From Saprospiraceae bacterium (GTDB lineage: Bacteria > Bacteroidota > Bacteroidia > Chitinophagales > Saprospiraceae), in NCBI GenBank assembly GCA_030728245.1, contig JANQZX010000109.1:9037-69873 (forward strand): 60,837 nt of DNA, written 5' to 3'. The first letter of the stretch is position 1, and each line of letters begins with the position of its first letter. The notes under the pieces were generated by a model that worked only from the letters and a program-made list of their open reading frames with translations, was not told where the DNA came from and did no database searches. Below, one piece after another: positions 18,577 through 27,273 of this stretch. The position numbers were made by a program, and so were the translations under genes.

Positions 18577-19314
18577 TTAGATATTAGGTTTTCGCTTACC
18601 CGGTGCTACCGGATTACTGAAGCGCGGTCTTGATTTATTTTTATTGGCATTTTGAGGATAATTTGACCTGTTTCGACCATAATCGTTACTTCCATAAGAT
18701 TTCCCCATTGGACGTCTTCTTGCGTTTGAATTATTTGAAGGTTGACCAAAGGTATCAATGGAAGAGCCGTCCTCAACATAAAGTGTACCCTTAGAAATAG
18801 TCGCTAAATCATTTTTTATGGATTCGTCACTCACATAATTCTCCCTATTCCACGTTTTGTAAGCCAATTTCATGTAAGAAGCAATCGTATTTATCATCCC
18901 AACTTTTTTAGGACCTTCAGGCATTTCTTTTGCCTTCTTTATGAGCAACTGAATATGATGTCCATAATGCCTGTAGTTATTTTCAATCACAGGATAAGCC
19001 ACTTCTTCCGGATTTTCCCTTTTATCTTCATCTGAAAATACCACACCATCCGGAGGCGTTATCTTAAGTTTAAAACCAGAAATACGATAAGCATGTTTCC
19101 ATAGTTTACTTCTAAAATCCTCCACATTTCTACACTGAGGATTAATGACAATCATAAGATCTATAATTTTATCAACATATTTCCTCTGTTTGTCCAAATC
19201 CTCTATTTCCGCCACGTGGGCTAACATTTTTTGAATATTCCTTCCATATTCAGCAATGTTTATATCTACTCTTTGAGAATTATATTCGATTTCCGGTAAA
19301 TTCACTTTATTCAT
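18577..19314 (-). CDS. DUF4290 family protein
   Basis: The 245-residue protein matches DUF4290 over its first 180 residues: YNSQRVDINIAEYGRNIQKM, MIVINPQCRNVEDFRSKLWK, and NYRHYGHHIQLLIKKA with its histidine cluster. The last 60 residues are low-complexity and basic (many Asn, Arg, Ser, Gly), so the protein probably binds nucleic acid or another polyanion; that is inference. DUF4290 is confined to Bacteroidota and has no known function. There is no signal peptide. A good -7 element embedded in a dyad lies 39 bases upstream, and DUF4286 follows after 3 bases. Confidence 0.87.
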   Translation of the reverse strand: MNKVNLPEIEYNSQRVDINIAEYGRNIQKMLAHVAEIEDLDKQRKYVDKIIDLMIVINPQCRNVEDFRSKLWKHAYRISGFKLKITPPDGVVFSDEDKRENPEEVAYPVIENNYRHYGHHIQLLIKKAKEMPEGPKKVGMINTIASYMKLAYKTWNRENYVSDESIKNDLATISKGTLYVEDGSSIDTFGQPSNNSNARRRPMGKSYGSNDYGRNRSNYPQNANKNKSRPRFSNPVAPGKRKPNI

Positions 19315-19346
19315 TTTGCTGAATTGCAGCGGTTAAACAATAATAA

Positions 19347-19368
19347 ATACTACAAATGTACGTAGTAT
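19347..19368 (-). promoter_or_regulatory. DUF4290 promoter (-7 TACATTTG) inside a 7-bp dyad
   Basis: TACATTTG at 19353-19360 on the minus strand matches TAnnTTTG exactly, 39 bases before ATG 19314. It lies inside perfect arms ATACTAC (19347-19353) and GTAGTAT (19362-19368), so a dimeric regulator binding here would block RNA polymerase. No TTG is present at the expected -33 spacing. Confidence 0.5.
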
Positions 19369-19388
19369 AAAGTTTTCTTCCTGATTAG

Positions 19389-22300
19389 TTATCGAATTAT
19401 TTGCAATTTTTTAAATCCACGGATATTTTTTCCTTCAAATTTTAATAAATAACTACCCGTTGGGAAATTATTTACCGGAATATTTACCGTTTCATCCTTT
19501 TTCAGCCCTTTAGAAAAAATCCACTGCTGAAGTGATTTTCCATCCGCGTTCCAAAGACTTAGGATGACCTCCCCTTTTACATCTTCATTGGCTATTACCG
19601 TACAAAAGTCATTGACCGGATTAGGAAAAACATCAAACCTTTCGAGTCCCATTTCTTTATCGAATGAAAATACAGAGGTACTGGCAATACTTTTAATGTG
19701 ACCAATTTGCAAATCATCTTTACGATATTTGCCAACGGCATCGTCCTCCCAATTTATGATAAGTGGGTAAACCTTGTTTTCAGATTTTCTCCAAAGCTTT
19801 ATGCGAATATTTTCATTTTCAAAAAAACCATTTCTTCCCGAGCTATTCTGGCTATTTCCCCATGCAATGATTGCCAGATTTCCTGTATCTACCTTCGAGG
19901 CACCGAAAAGCAAGGTGTCATTTGCAAAAAGCCCTATTTCGTCCCCCTTTTTTAAATATTGAGAAGAATACCTAATTGCTATGGTACTATTATTTCCCGT
20001 ATTGATAATATTTCTTAGCTTGTAGTACTCTAAGGTATCAAGCAATGGATTGTGCTGAGTAACGGGAGGCATCATACCTGAAACATAATCATCTGGGTAA
20101 GTAAAGAGCACTTCCTTTTTTGCTTGAATAAAATATCCTTGTCCAGGATTTAATTGGCGCAAATGATTAATAGCTAATTCAGGAATAAAAACCTTTCCCT
20201 CATTATCCTTTATCAATTTAATTTCATTGATTATTGGCTTCAAAACTTCTGTGACCGGTCTGGATAAAAAACTGTAAAAAGGAATTATTTGAGATCCCTT
20301 TTTAATAAAAATAGGGTAAAATGATGGTTTAACGACAGAACCTTGTAACGTTAGATTACCCGCTGTTTCAGCAAATAGTTTGTATCCTTTTCTAATATCA
20401 AAATCAGGATAAATTGGATTCTTTTTCTCTACAAAATAAGTATTCCCCTCCTCATTTTCAATAGATTTGACGAAGGAAAATTTAGACCAATCTACTAAAA
20501 AATCAAAAGCCTTCAATTCAGGTATAACATAGCTTGAAATAGTATTCCAACCAGGATTTAAATAAATATTAATTTTAGCGGGAGTGAGGGTAAACATAGA
20601 TTCCACAGCACTTACACCGCCTGGCAAAAATGAATTTGTTGCTGTTACCACACCAAAAGTACCAACAGGTGCAAATTGACACAGCACATCAATATCTTGC
20701 GTACTATTTATAGGCCTAATCTTAAATCTAAGGGGTGAACCCGCTACATAACCTTCCGTTTCAGGGGTGCCGGGGTTATCGCCGTATATATTAATTACCG
20801 TGTTTTCATCGCGCCAAACAGCGTAACCAGCACAGGTTAACTGACTGCCCGTTTCAACAAACAAACCAATTAAATCTCCTGGAACTATTTTAACATTGGA
20901 GCCAAAATTAAAAGATGAATTTTTATAAATCAGTACTTGATGAATGGCATTTGTCGGTTTTACTTTCCAGTTTTCTGGTAAATTAACCTGTTTCGAATCT
21001 TGAATAACCTCTAGTGAATCCGTTTGATTATTACCCTTCCAAACAATAACCCCTTTACGATGTAAATAACTACTATTTAATTCAAAAGAAATTTTCAAGG
21101 TGTTTTCCCTCAGCATATAACTTGAATCACTTAGCGGTTGCGGTCCAGATACCCAGTCTGGCTTGGACTTCAATTGCCAGGGAATATTACTTTGTAACTT
21201 TAATAAAAATTGGCTGGCTGTATCAGGAATAGATATCATTCGAGTGGTCAATTTTAGCATTGGAGAGCCAGCATCCTGAAAAATCATAATGGTTACCTCC
21301 AACGTTTCATCTATTGATCTAATAACCAGGTTACCCTTTCGACTAATACCATTGAAATTGAATTCGTTAGAAACCATCAAGCTGTCATTTCCAACCCCTG
21401 CAGATTTATCAACATTAATCCAGGTAGGTTTAGCAACCACCTTCCAATTAACATTACCTTGAGTATAAATAAATTTACTGGCAATGGCAGCTGGAAAAAA
21501 AAGCGAATCAGAACTAACTAAAAATGTACCCCTTTTCGGAGCTTGTTTAATCAAAATTAACTTACTCAAAGTATCTCCGCTGGCAGCGTAAATCCGGATG
21601 GTATCAATTCTGGCTTCTTTCTGCGTATTTTCTAACAAAGAAATACTTAATCTATCGTTTTCCAATCCTAATGGATTATTTACCTGAATCCAAAAAGCAT
21701 TCGATTTTGCGCGCCAGTAAATATTTGATTTTACTGCGATAAGTTTATTTTGAGCATTTTCCGATACCTCATATTCTAAGGTATCAACTGCTAAAGAAGG
21801 CTTCGCTGGATCTTGAGAAAGAAAAATGGCCTTCGTTTTAACAGAACCTCGTAAAGTATAAGTATAGTTAAATTGTCTTCTAACACCTGTATTATTGCTA
21901 ACAAACAAAGAAACATTTAAACCATTTGGCGTGGCAGCCCAGCTCGGATAAGTCGTAGATACCCAGGAAGGCCTTTTTGTAACATCCCACCCTGTGGATG
22001 CTCTGACATTTGCTCTTAAAGTTGTATAAGTGCTCTTTAAAAATGCGGTATCCGGCGTTAAAAACATACTATCTCTGTTCTTTTTTATATTAATTCCGTA
22101 ATCCTCAACCTCTAAGACCTCCGGAGATATTTCGCAGACATTATTATCAGATTTATCGGTAGTTAACATTATACGCAGGCGAGTTAATCCTATAGGCACA
22201 TCTTGTGGAATAATAATATTTTTAAATACCCCTGTAACTGAGGTGAATTTTGGAATAACTGCGTTATAAACCTGCTCTAAAGTATCATTAAAGTCTTTAT

Positions 22301-24356
22301 CTCCATTAAAATCAATGAACATCTGCCAGCGATATAAATCTGTTTTGGAAAGAGAATTATGTTTACTTGCAAATTTGAAATAATGAATTCTGCCTTCTTC
22401 CACGTTACCAATGACATCCATTTTATTGGCATATCCAAGATTCTGCCCGGAGGTAAAGGATTTATCGCTGATGGTTACTGACTCAATCCAATCTGATTTT
22501 CCCGCTCCGTAAGAAAAACAATAAGGGTCATCACACCCTTCCGTTTTAAAATTAATTTCCGTTGACAGCGGGCTTTTTATATTGGCGCAAATGGCACTAA
22601 TCTGTACACCAAAAGTACTACAAGGATGCAAATTTGAGATATCAAAAGAAGTTCCCTGTATTGAATCTACCGTTGTCCATACTGAATCTTTTAGATTTTT
22701 ATACCTTATTTGATAAAAATTTGTGCCTCTGATTGGATTCCAGGCAATTTTTGCCCAGGTGTAATCTTTACTCGTAATTCTTAATCCGGTAGGAGCAGTG
22801 CACTCAGACAGAGGAATGGCATTTTGACTCACAGAAAGATTAAAAGTATTGGTACCCGTTGCAGAAATACTAAAATTTGCAGCACGCGGAAAAAACGTAA
22901 TATTTGAATCACAATTAAAGGTGAGATCCATATTTCCAAAAGATCTATTGGTAGGGAATTTTAACCAGGAAGGATTATTATTAACATTCCAAACGGTATT
23001 TGAAGTAATTTTAATGGTATTGGAACCACCTTCCTTTTCAAAAGAAAAATCGAGTGGTTTTACCTCTAACATTGGAATGATTTTGAGTCCTTTCACCTCT
23101 TTTTTATTCGAAAAGGCTCCTGATGTTCTAACCTCCTGTTCCGATGACCCACAATTTTCTTCGTAAAATAACTCCACATAATAATCGCCTGTGGCTAAAC
23201 TAATACCACCACTTGAGATGATCTGGTTAGCTGAAAATGATTTATTTGGAATTAAGGTCTCCGTTGGGTCTAAGGTGACCTTCGTCATTAATTGCCCTCC
23301 TACTTTAAACAGTTTTAAAACAATACATCCGTTAAAATCAGCATTTCCTATATTGGTAAAATTAGCTCTAACAGAAAAACCGTCATCACTAATGATTGGA
23401 ACAGGATCTATATTTATATCGGAAGCCATAGCTAAAACAGGCGCTGGAACAACCACAACGCCTCCACCTCCACCTCCGCCCGTGGACCCGCCTCCACCAG
23501 TGGAACCACCTCCGGTAGACCCGCCACCACCTTTAGCACAGGCAAGGGTAGGATAAATAGCATTTAAAGCTGCCACATCACCTCCACTCAGCCCACCTCT
23601 TTGACCAATAGACGTACCTGAAGCAGCAGGGGGCGTTCTCACACTAATAGTGGGCAAGCCATTTGAAGAAAAGGCAAAAGCGCCATAATGCATAATGGAT
23701 CCATAGTCATAAGCACCTGATTCAGTTCCCCAACCACCATATTTATCAAAATTACTACCGTATCCCGATTGAATATTTGCTGTATTTATGGTGACGTAAG
23801 TATCTCTATCATTCCTTGATTGCTCATGCCACATACCTGCTGCATGACATATTTCGTGAACGGCCGCACCAAATCCGCAAGCACTATGCACATTTATGGC
23901 TTGAGCACCACCAATTTGACCTACATAAGACCAACAGGCATAATCAGTATCTTGAAAAACAAGGTAATTCGATTGAGTTGTTCTCGGAACTAAACAAATA
24001 TTAGTACTTGCATTTACATGATCTATGGCGCTATTTATTATACCGGCACTTGCCAATCCTGGTGGAATCGTATAATAAATGATACCCCCAGTCCAGGCCC
24101 AGGAAGAAAAAGGAATAATTCCACCCTTCTCCAGTCGTCGAAGAATGTACTCTTCCTCTGAAAATAGTACAATATCTTCACCTACAAATACCTTTCCATC
24201 TCTGATATTGACAGTTAATTCAGAAGGCGTATCTCTACCATCAAATAAAATTTTTGCTTTTTCAAACCTTCCTCTGGTATTTTGAGCATTTACCATGCTT
24301 ACCATAGTCAAAAAAAAGCATAAACTTAAAGCAAGGCATAAAATATTTGTTTTCAT
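19389..24356 (-). CDS. Secreted astacin-type (M12A) metalloprotease with BACON, Fn3 and GEVED domains and T9SS sorting tail
   Basis: A 1655-residue exported zinc protease. The signal peptide is residues 1-25 (MKTNILCLALSLCFFLTMVS, ending NAQ). The astacin domain (about 85-270) has HEICHAAGMWHE at 167-178 and the Met-turn SIMHY with M222. A Gly/Ser linker follows (about 272-300). After it come a CARDB-like domain (to about 430), one BACON-like domain (437-515), an Fn3 domain (519-608), a GEVED-type domain (about 615-755, with FIDFNGDKDFND), and four tandem BACON-like repeats (about 760-1120). A region with GWNTISSYV-type repeats runs to 1570, and a type A sorting domain (last 84 residues, DVFPNPVNDF to LQIIR) ends the protein. 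BACON domains often bind mucin or glycans, so surface glycoprotein digestion is plausible. The longer frame starts at TTG 24380; ATG 24356 gives a clean signal peptide. A long stop-free frame opposite the Gly/Ser linker is only its mirror. Confidence 0.93.
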   Translation of the reverse strand: MKTNILCLALSLCFFLTMVSMVNAQNTRGRFEKAKILFDGRDTPSELTVNIRDGKVFVGEDIVLFSEEEYILRRLEKGGIIPFSSWAWTGGIIYYTIPPGLASAGIINSAIDHVNASTNICLVPRTTQSNYLVFQDTDYACWSYVGQIGGAQAINVHSACGFGAAVHEICHAAGMWHEQSRNDRDTYVTINTANIQSGYGSNFDKYGGWGTESGAYDYGSIMHYGAFAFSSNGLPTISVRTPPAASGTSIGQRGGLSGGDVAALNAIYPTLACAKGGGGSTGGGSTGGGGSTGGGGGGGVVVVPAPVLAMASDINIDPVPIISDDGFSVRANFTNIGNADFNGCIVLKLFKVGGQLMTKVTLDPTETLIPNKSFSANQIISSGGISLATGDYYVELFYEENCGSSEQEVRTSGAFSNKKEVKGLKIIPMLEVKPLDFSFEKEGGSNTIKITSNTVWNVNNNPSWLKFPTNRSFGNMDLTFNCDSNITFFPRAANFSISATGTNTFNLSVSQNAIPLSECTAPTGLRITSKDYTWAKIAWNPIRGTNFYQIRYKNLKDSVWTTVDSIQGTSFDISNLHPCSTFGVQISAICANIKSPLSTEINFKTEGCDDPYCFSYGAGKSDWIESVTISDKSFTSGQNLGYANKMDVIGNVEEGRIHYFKFASKHNSLSKTDLYRWQMFIDFNGDKDFNDTLEQVYNAVIPKFTSVTGVFKNIIIPQDVPIGLTRLRIMLTTDKSDNNVCEISPEVLEVEDYGINIKKNRDSMFLTPDTAFLKSTYTTLRANVRASTGWDVTKRPSWVSTTYPSWAATPNGLNVSLFVSNNTGVRRQFNYTYTLRGSVKTKAIFLSQDPAKPSLAVDTLEYEVSENAQNKLIAVKSNIYWRAKSNAFWIQVNNPLGLENDRLSISLLENTQKEARIDTIRIYAASGDTLSKLILIKQAPKRGTFLVSSDSLFFPAAIASKFIYTQGNVNWKVVAKPTWINVDKSAGVGNDSLMVSNEFNFNGISRKGNLVIRSIDETLEVTIMIFQDAGSPMLKLTTRMISIPDTASQFLLKLQSNIPWQLKSKPDWVSGPQPLSDSSYMLRENTLKISFELNSSYLHRKGVIVWKGNNQTDSLEVIQDSKQVNLPENWKVKPTNAIHQVLIYKNSSFNFGSNVKIVPGDLIGLFVETGSQLTCAGYAVWRDENTVINIYGDNPGTPETEGYVAGSPLRFKIRPINSTQDIDVLCQFAPVGTFGVVTATNSFLPGGVSAVESMFTLTPAKINIYLNPGWNTISSYVIPELKAFDFLVDWSKFSFVKSIENEEGNTYFVEKKNPIYPDFDIRKGYKLFAETAGNLTLQGSVVKPSFYPIFIKKGSQIIPFYSFLSRPVTEVLKPIINEIKLIKDNEGKVFIPELAINHLRQLNPGQGYFIQAKKEVLFTYPDDYVSGMMPPVTQHNPLLDTLEYYKLRNIINTGNNSTIAIRYSSQYLKKGDEIGLFANDTLLFGASKVDTGNLAIIAWGNSQNSSGRNGFFENENIRIKLWRKSENKVYPLIINWEDDAVGKYRKDDLQIGHIKSIASTSVFSFDKEMGLERFDVFPNPVNDFCTVIANEDVKGEVILSLWNADGKSLQQWIFSKGLKKDETVNIPVNNFPTGSYLLKFEGKNIRGFKKLQIIR

Positions 24357-24512
24357 AAGAGAGTGGTTGGTATGATTCAATTAAGATCCTAAAGGTATAT
24401 GTCTTTTACCTAAAAATTTGTACTCATCTAAATTTAACAATTTATATTAATTATTTAAGGTAAAAGAAAAGATAACTCATTTTTGAAGAACCGAGGAGTT
24501 TAATAATCCTGT

Positions 24513-24520
24513 TATCTTTG
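24513..24520 (+). promoter_or_regulatory. -7 promoter element for the LolC/E-type permease
   Basis: TATCTTTG matches TAnnTTTG exactly and ends 19 bases before ATG 24540. The only upstream TTTG (24482-24485) is 27 bases away, longer than the usual 19-23, so the -33 box is uncertain. Confidence 0.5.
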
Positions 24521-24539
24521 TTTTCTAATTATAGTGTCA

Positions 24540-25757
24540 ATGAATCTACCATTTAAAATAGCCCTTCGATATTTACTGGCAAAAAAATCGACCCAGGTAA
24601 TACAGCTTATTACTGGAATTTCCATTTTGGGACTGACGGTAGGTACGGCTGCTTTGGTATTGGTTCTTTCCGTTTTCAATGGGTTTGAGGATCTTATAAT
24701 GGGTATGTATGTAAAATTTAATCCTGATATTAAAATTACTCCAGTCTCTGGAAAATTTTTTAATGCTGACGCTTCACTGGTTTATAAAATATCAAAAATA
24801 CAAGGGGTAGAAGCTATTTCAGGTACGTTAGAAGAAATTGCCTTTTTTACCTACAAGGATAAACAAGATTTTGGCATGGTAAAAGGGGTTGACACCCTGT
24901 TTAGCGCTGTATCTAATATTGACTCATGCATTAAAGAAGGTGTTTATTTACCCAATCGTTCCTTATCATTTAACGCGCTCATCGGACTAGGCATAAGAAA
25001 TAAACTGGGCATTGATTTAGAAGATCCTTTTGCGTCACTCACTGTATATATGCCTAAAAACAAGGAAAATACACCTTTTGAAAATCCCTTCCGAAGTAGG
25101 AACCTTCAACCTGTTGGTACTTTTATGATTCAACAAGAGTATGATAATCAATATATTATAACTACTCTTAATGTTGCAAGAGAACTTATGGGAAACGCTA
25201 ACCTCCTTTCTGCATGGGAAATAAAGGTGCCACAGAACTACCCGGTAAAGAAGGTCGTTGCTGACATACAATCTATTGTAAAAGACAAATTTTATGTAAA
25301 GGATTATTATGCACAGGAGGAAGGATTTATTAAATTGATGCGGCTTGAAAAATGGCTCAGTTTCGCCATTGTAGGATTTATGCTCCTTCTCGTTGCATTT
25401 AATCTGATTGGCGCCTTATGGATGATTGTTTTAGACAAGAAAAGGGACATCTCTATTCTTAAATCTATTGGTTCCACAGATGTGGATATTCGAAATCTAT
25501 TTTTATACGAAGGCCTGTTTTTAACGGGTATTGGCTTAATTTCAGGTGTTTTTCTTGCTTTATTTATCTTTTTTTTACAAAAAAACTTTCATCTGGTAGC
25601 TATTCCTGGATCCTTCGTGGTCGATTCATATCCAATTAGTCTTCGCTGGGAAGATTTCATTACGGTAGCCATTACCGTTTTATTTATTGGTTTGCTCGCC
25701 TCCATTCCCGCTGCTTTGAGAGCCATGCGCATTTCTACCCACGAAAAAATAATATAA
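24540..25757 (+). CDS. FtsX-like ABC transporter permease, LolC/LolE family
   Basis: The 405-residue inner-membrane protein has one N-terminal helix (about residues 20-45, ITGISILGLTVGTAALVLVLSVFNGFE). A periplasmic MacB-like domain follows (about 50-265), then three C-terminal helices with the FtsX-loop motif KKRDISILKSIGSTD. The layout is that of LolC/LolE, which pull lipoproteins out of the inner membrane together with the ATPase LolD. No lolD is adjacent. In Bacteroidota one such permease often replaces the LolC/E pair, which is known generally but not proven here. GTG 24534 lies two codons upstream in frame; ATG 24540 (MNLPFKIALRYL) is the better start. A strong bidirectional hairpin follows the stop. 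Confidence 0.9.
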   Translation: MNLPFKIALRYLLAKKSTQVIQLITGISILGLTVGTAALVLVLSVFNGFEDLIMGMYVKFNPDIKITPVSGKFFNADASLVYKISKIQGVEAISGTLEEIAFFTYKDKQDFGMVKGVDTLFSAVSNIDSCIKEGVYLPNRSLSFNALIGLGIRNKLGIDLEDPFASLTVYMPKNKENTPFENPFRSRNLQPVGTFMIQQEYDNQYIITTLNVARELMGNANLLSAWEIKVPQNYPVKKVVADIQSIVKDKFYVKDYYAQEEGFIKLMRLEKWLSFAIVGFMLLLVAFNLIGALWMIVLDKKRDISILKSIGSTDVDIRNLFLYEGLFLTGIGLISGVFLALFIFFLQKNFHLVAIPGSFVVDSYPISLRWEDFITVAITVLFIGLLASIPAALRAMRISTHEKII

Positions 25758-25791
25758 TTTACCCATCTCGTAAACTTATCATTTAGGTATT

Positions 25792-25835
25792 AAAAAGCCT
25801 CCCCCAAATATAGAAATATTCAAAGGAGGCTTTTT
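25792..25835. terminator. Bidirectional terminator between the permease and susD
   Basis: AAAAAGCCTCC (25792-25802) and GGAGGCTTTTT (25825-25835) form a perfect 11-bp stem with a 22-base loop. A-runs and T-runs flank it, so it can end transcription from either side between the two convergent genes. Confidence 0.9.
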
Positions 25836-25863
25836 AAAAGTTTATGACTTTAAAAATAAAAGA

Positions 25864-27219
25864 TTAATATCCTGTATTTTGCGTAATCAGACCAGCTGAA
25901 GTTTGAACTTCTCTCAAAGGAATTGGCCAACGAGATCTAAAATCTTCGGTTAGTCCTGTTGCATTCCAACGACCTGTTCTTCTTAAATCTAGCCATCTTA
26001 AACCTTCGTGAGCAAATTCCACTCTACGTTCTTTCAAAATAGCATTAACTAAACCAGCAGTTGTGGTTTCTGCAGCATCACTTAAACCGGCACGCTTACG
26101 AATTACATTTAACTCTGTAAGCGACTCAGCGGTCCTGTTAAGGTTTGCATAAGCTTCCGCGCGAATCAAATGCATTTCAGCTAATCTGATGAGTAAAACA
26201 TTGTCTATACCGTTTACACGAGTATATTTCATTGTTTTATTGGCTGGTGCAGCACTAACATTTACTACCCTCCTGACATCCCCTGCTTCGTGAGCATCTC
26301 TCAAAGAATTAGAAGAAGTAAACTCATTTCTTCCTCCATTTGCGGTTGGGTAATACCAAAATGTAACAGAATTAGTATTATTAATATCAAATTGTAACTC
26401 CCAAATTGCCTCTGTTGAGTTCTGACTTAACCAAATATTCTGATAATTGGCAGTGGTAAGAAGAGTATGTCTTTTGGAATTAATTACTTCCGAAGCAGCA
26501 GCTTCAGCCAAAGCCCATTCATTACGCACAGCATGAACACGAGCTTTTAAAGCTAGTGCAACATTTTTATTTGCTCTACCATTACCATTGGTAACGGCTA
26601 AATTTGCCACAGCGAAATTTATATCCTCTAAGATTAACTTCCAAACCTCTTCCTCAGAAGATCTAGCTTTAGGTGCTGCATCTTCCGCAGAGAGAGTAGG
26701 TACAGTATAAATAGGTACACCAAGACCCCCCGCTTTATTGAATCCTGCAGGAGAACCACCAAATAGGGCAACCAGGTTAAAGTAATGGAAGGCACGTAAC
26801 AATCTCGCTTCTCCAATGGCATTATTGGCGTTAAAACTTGGATCCTTCACCGTAGGAACCGAAGCAATTACATTATTTGCACGATTGACACCAATATAAA
26901 CCTGATTCCAAAGTCCGCCAATATTAGAGTTATCAGCTAAGACCTGTCGGTTAAAAATTTGAGCATACGTTGGAAAAGTTCCTGTATGATTGATGTTATC
27001 AGCATACAAATCAGGTAAAACTTGAAACTGAAGTCCAAAATAATTACTGCTCTGAATAGCGTTATATGCGCCCAATAAAGCCGCATCAACGTCTTGTTTT
27101 GTTTTAAAACCAACTGATGCATCTAATGCAGTGTATGGCTCCAATTCCAGGTTATTATCACAAGCCTGGAAAAAACCAAAGGCCGAGATTAAAATGGATA
27201 TTTTAAATATGTTTTTCAT
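25864..27219 (-). CDS. susD: SusD/RagB family nutrient-binding outer-membrane lipoprotein
   Basis: The 451-residue lipoprotein has a signal peptide with lipobox FFQACD, giving lipidated C20. The typical SusD N-terminus follows (LELEPYTALDASVGFKTKQDVDAALLGAYNAIQ). The helical TPR-like core includes EARLLRAFHYFNLVALFGG, and the C-terminal RagB signature is LKERRVEFAHEGLRWLDLRRTG with a WPIPLREVQTS end. It lies 54 bases behind the susC-like gene and forms the lid of that transporter. The ligand is unknown: no glycoside hydrolase, peptidase or regulator gene is next to the pair. It is somewhat shorter than the 500-600 residues of most family members. Confidence 0.95.
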   Translation of the reverse strand: MKNIFKISILISAFGFFQACDNNLELEPYTALDASVGFKTKQDVDAALLGAYNAIQSSNYFGLQFQVLPDLYADNINHTGTFPTYAQIFNRQVLADNSNIGGLWNQVYIGVNRANNVIASVPTVKDPSFNANNAIGEARLLRAFHYFNLVALFGGSPAGFNKAGGLGVPIYTVPTLSAEDAAPKARSSEEEVWKLILEDINFAVANLAVTNGNGRANKNVALALKARVHAVRNEWALAEAAASEVINSKRHTLLTTANYQNIWLSQNSTEAIWELQFDINNTNSVTFWYYPTANGGRNEFTSSNSLRDAHEAGDVRRVVNVSAAPANKTMKYTRVNGIDNVLLIRLAEMHLIRAEAYANLNRTAESLTELNVIRKRAGLSDAAETTTAGLVNAILKERRVEFAHEGLRWLDLRRTGRWNATGLTEDFRSRWPIPLREVQTSAGLITQNTGY

Positions 27220-27273
27220 TTCAACATGTTTTCAATCTAAAAAAATAGAATTTAATCACAGGATTATACCTTA

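Noticed and set aside
22849-23166. Open frame of 105 codons, plus strand
   Set aside because: Antisense to a BACON-like domain of the astacin gene, with no family features.
23191-23556. Open frame of 121 codons with a Pro-rich stretch, plus strand
   Set aside because: It is the mirror of the Gly/Ser linker and CARDB region of the astacin gene on the minus strand; no signal or motif.
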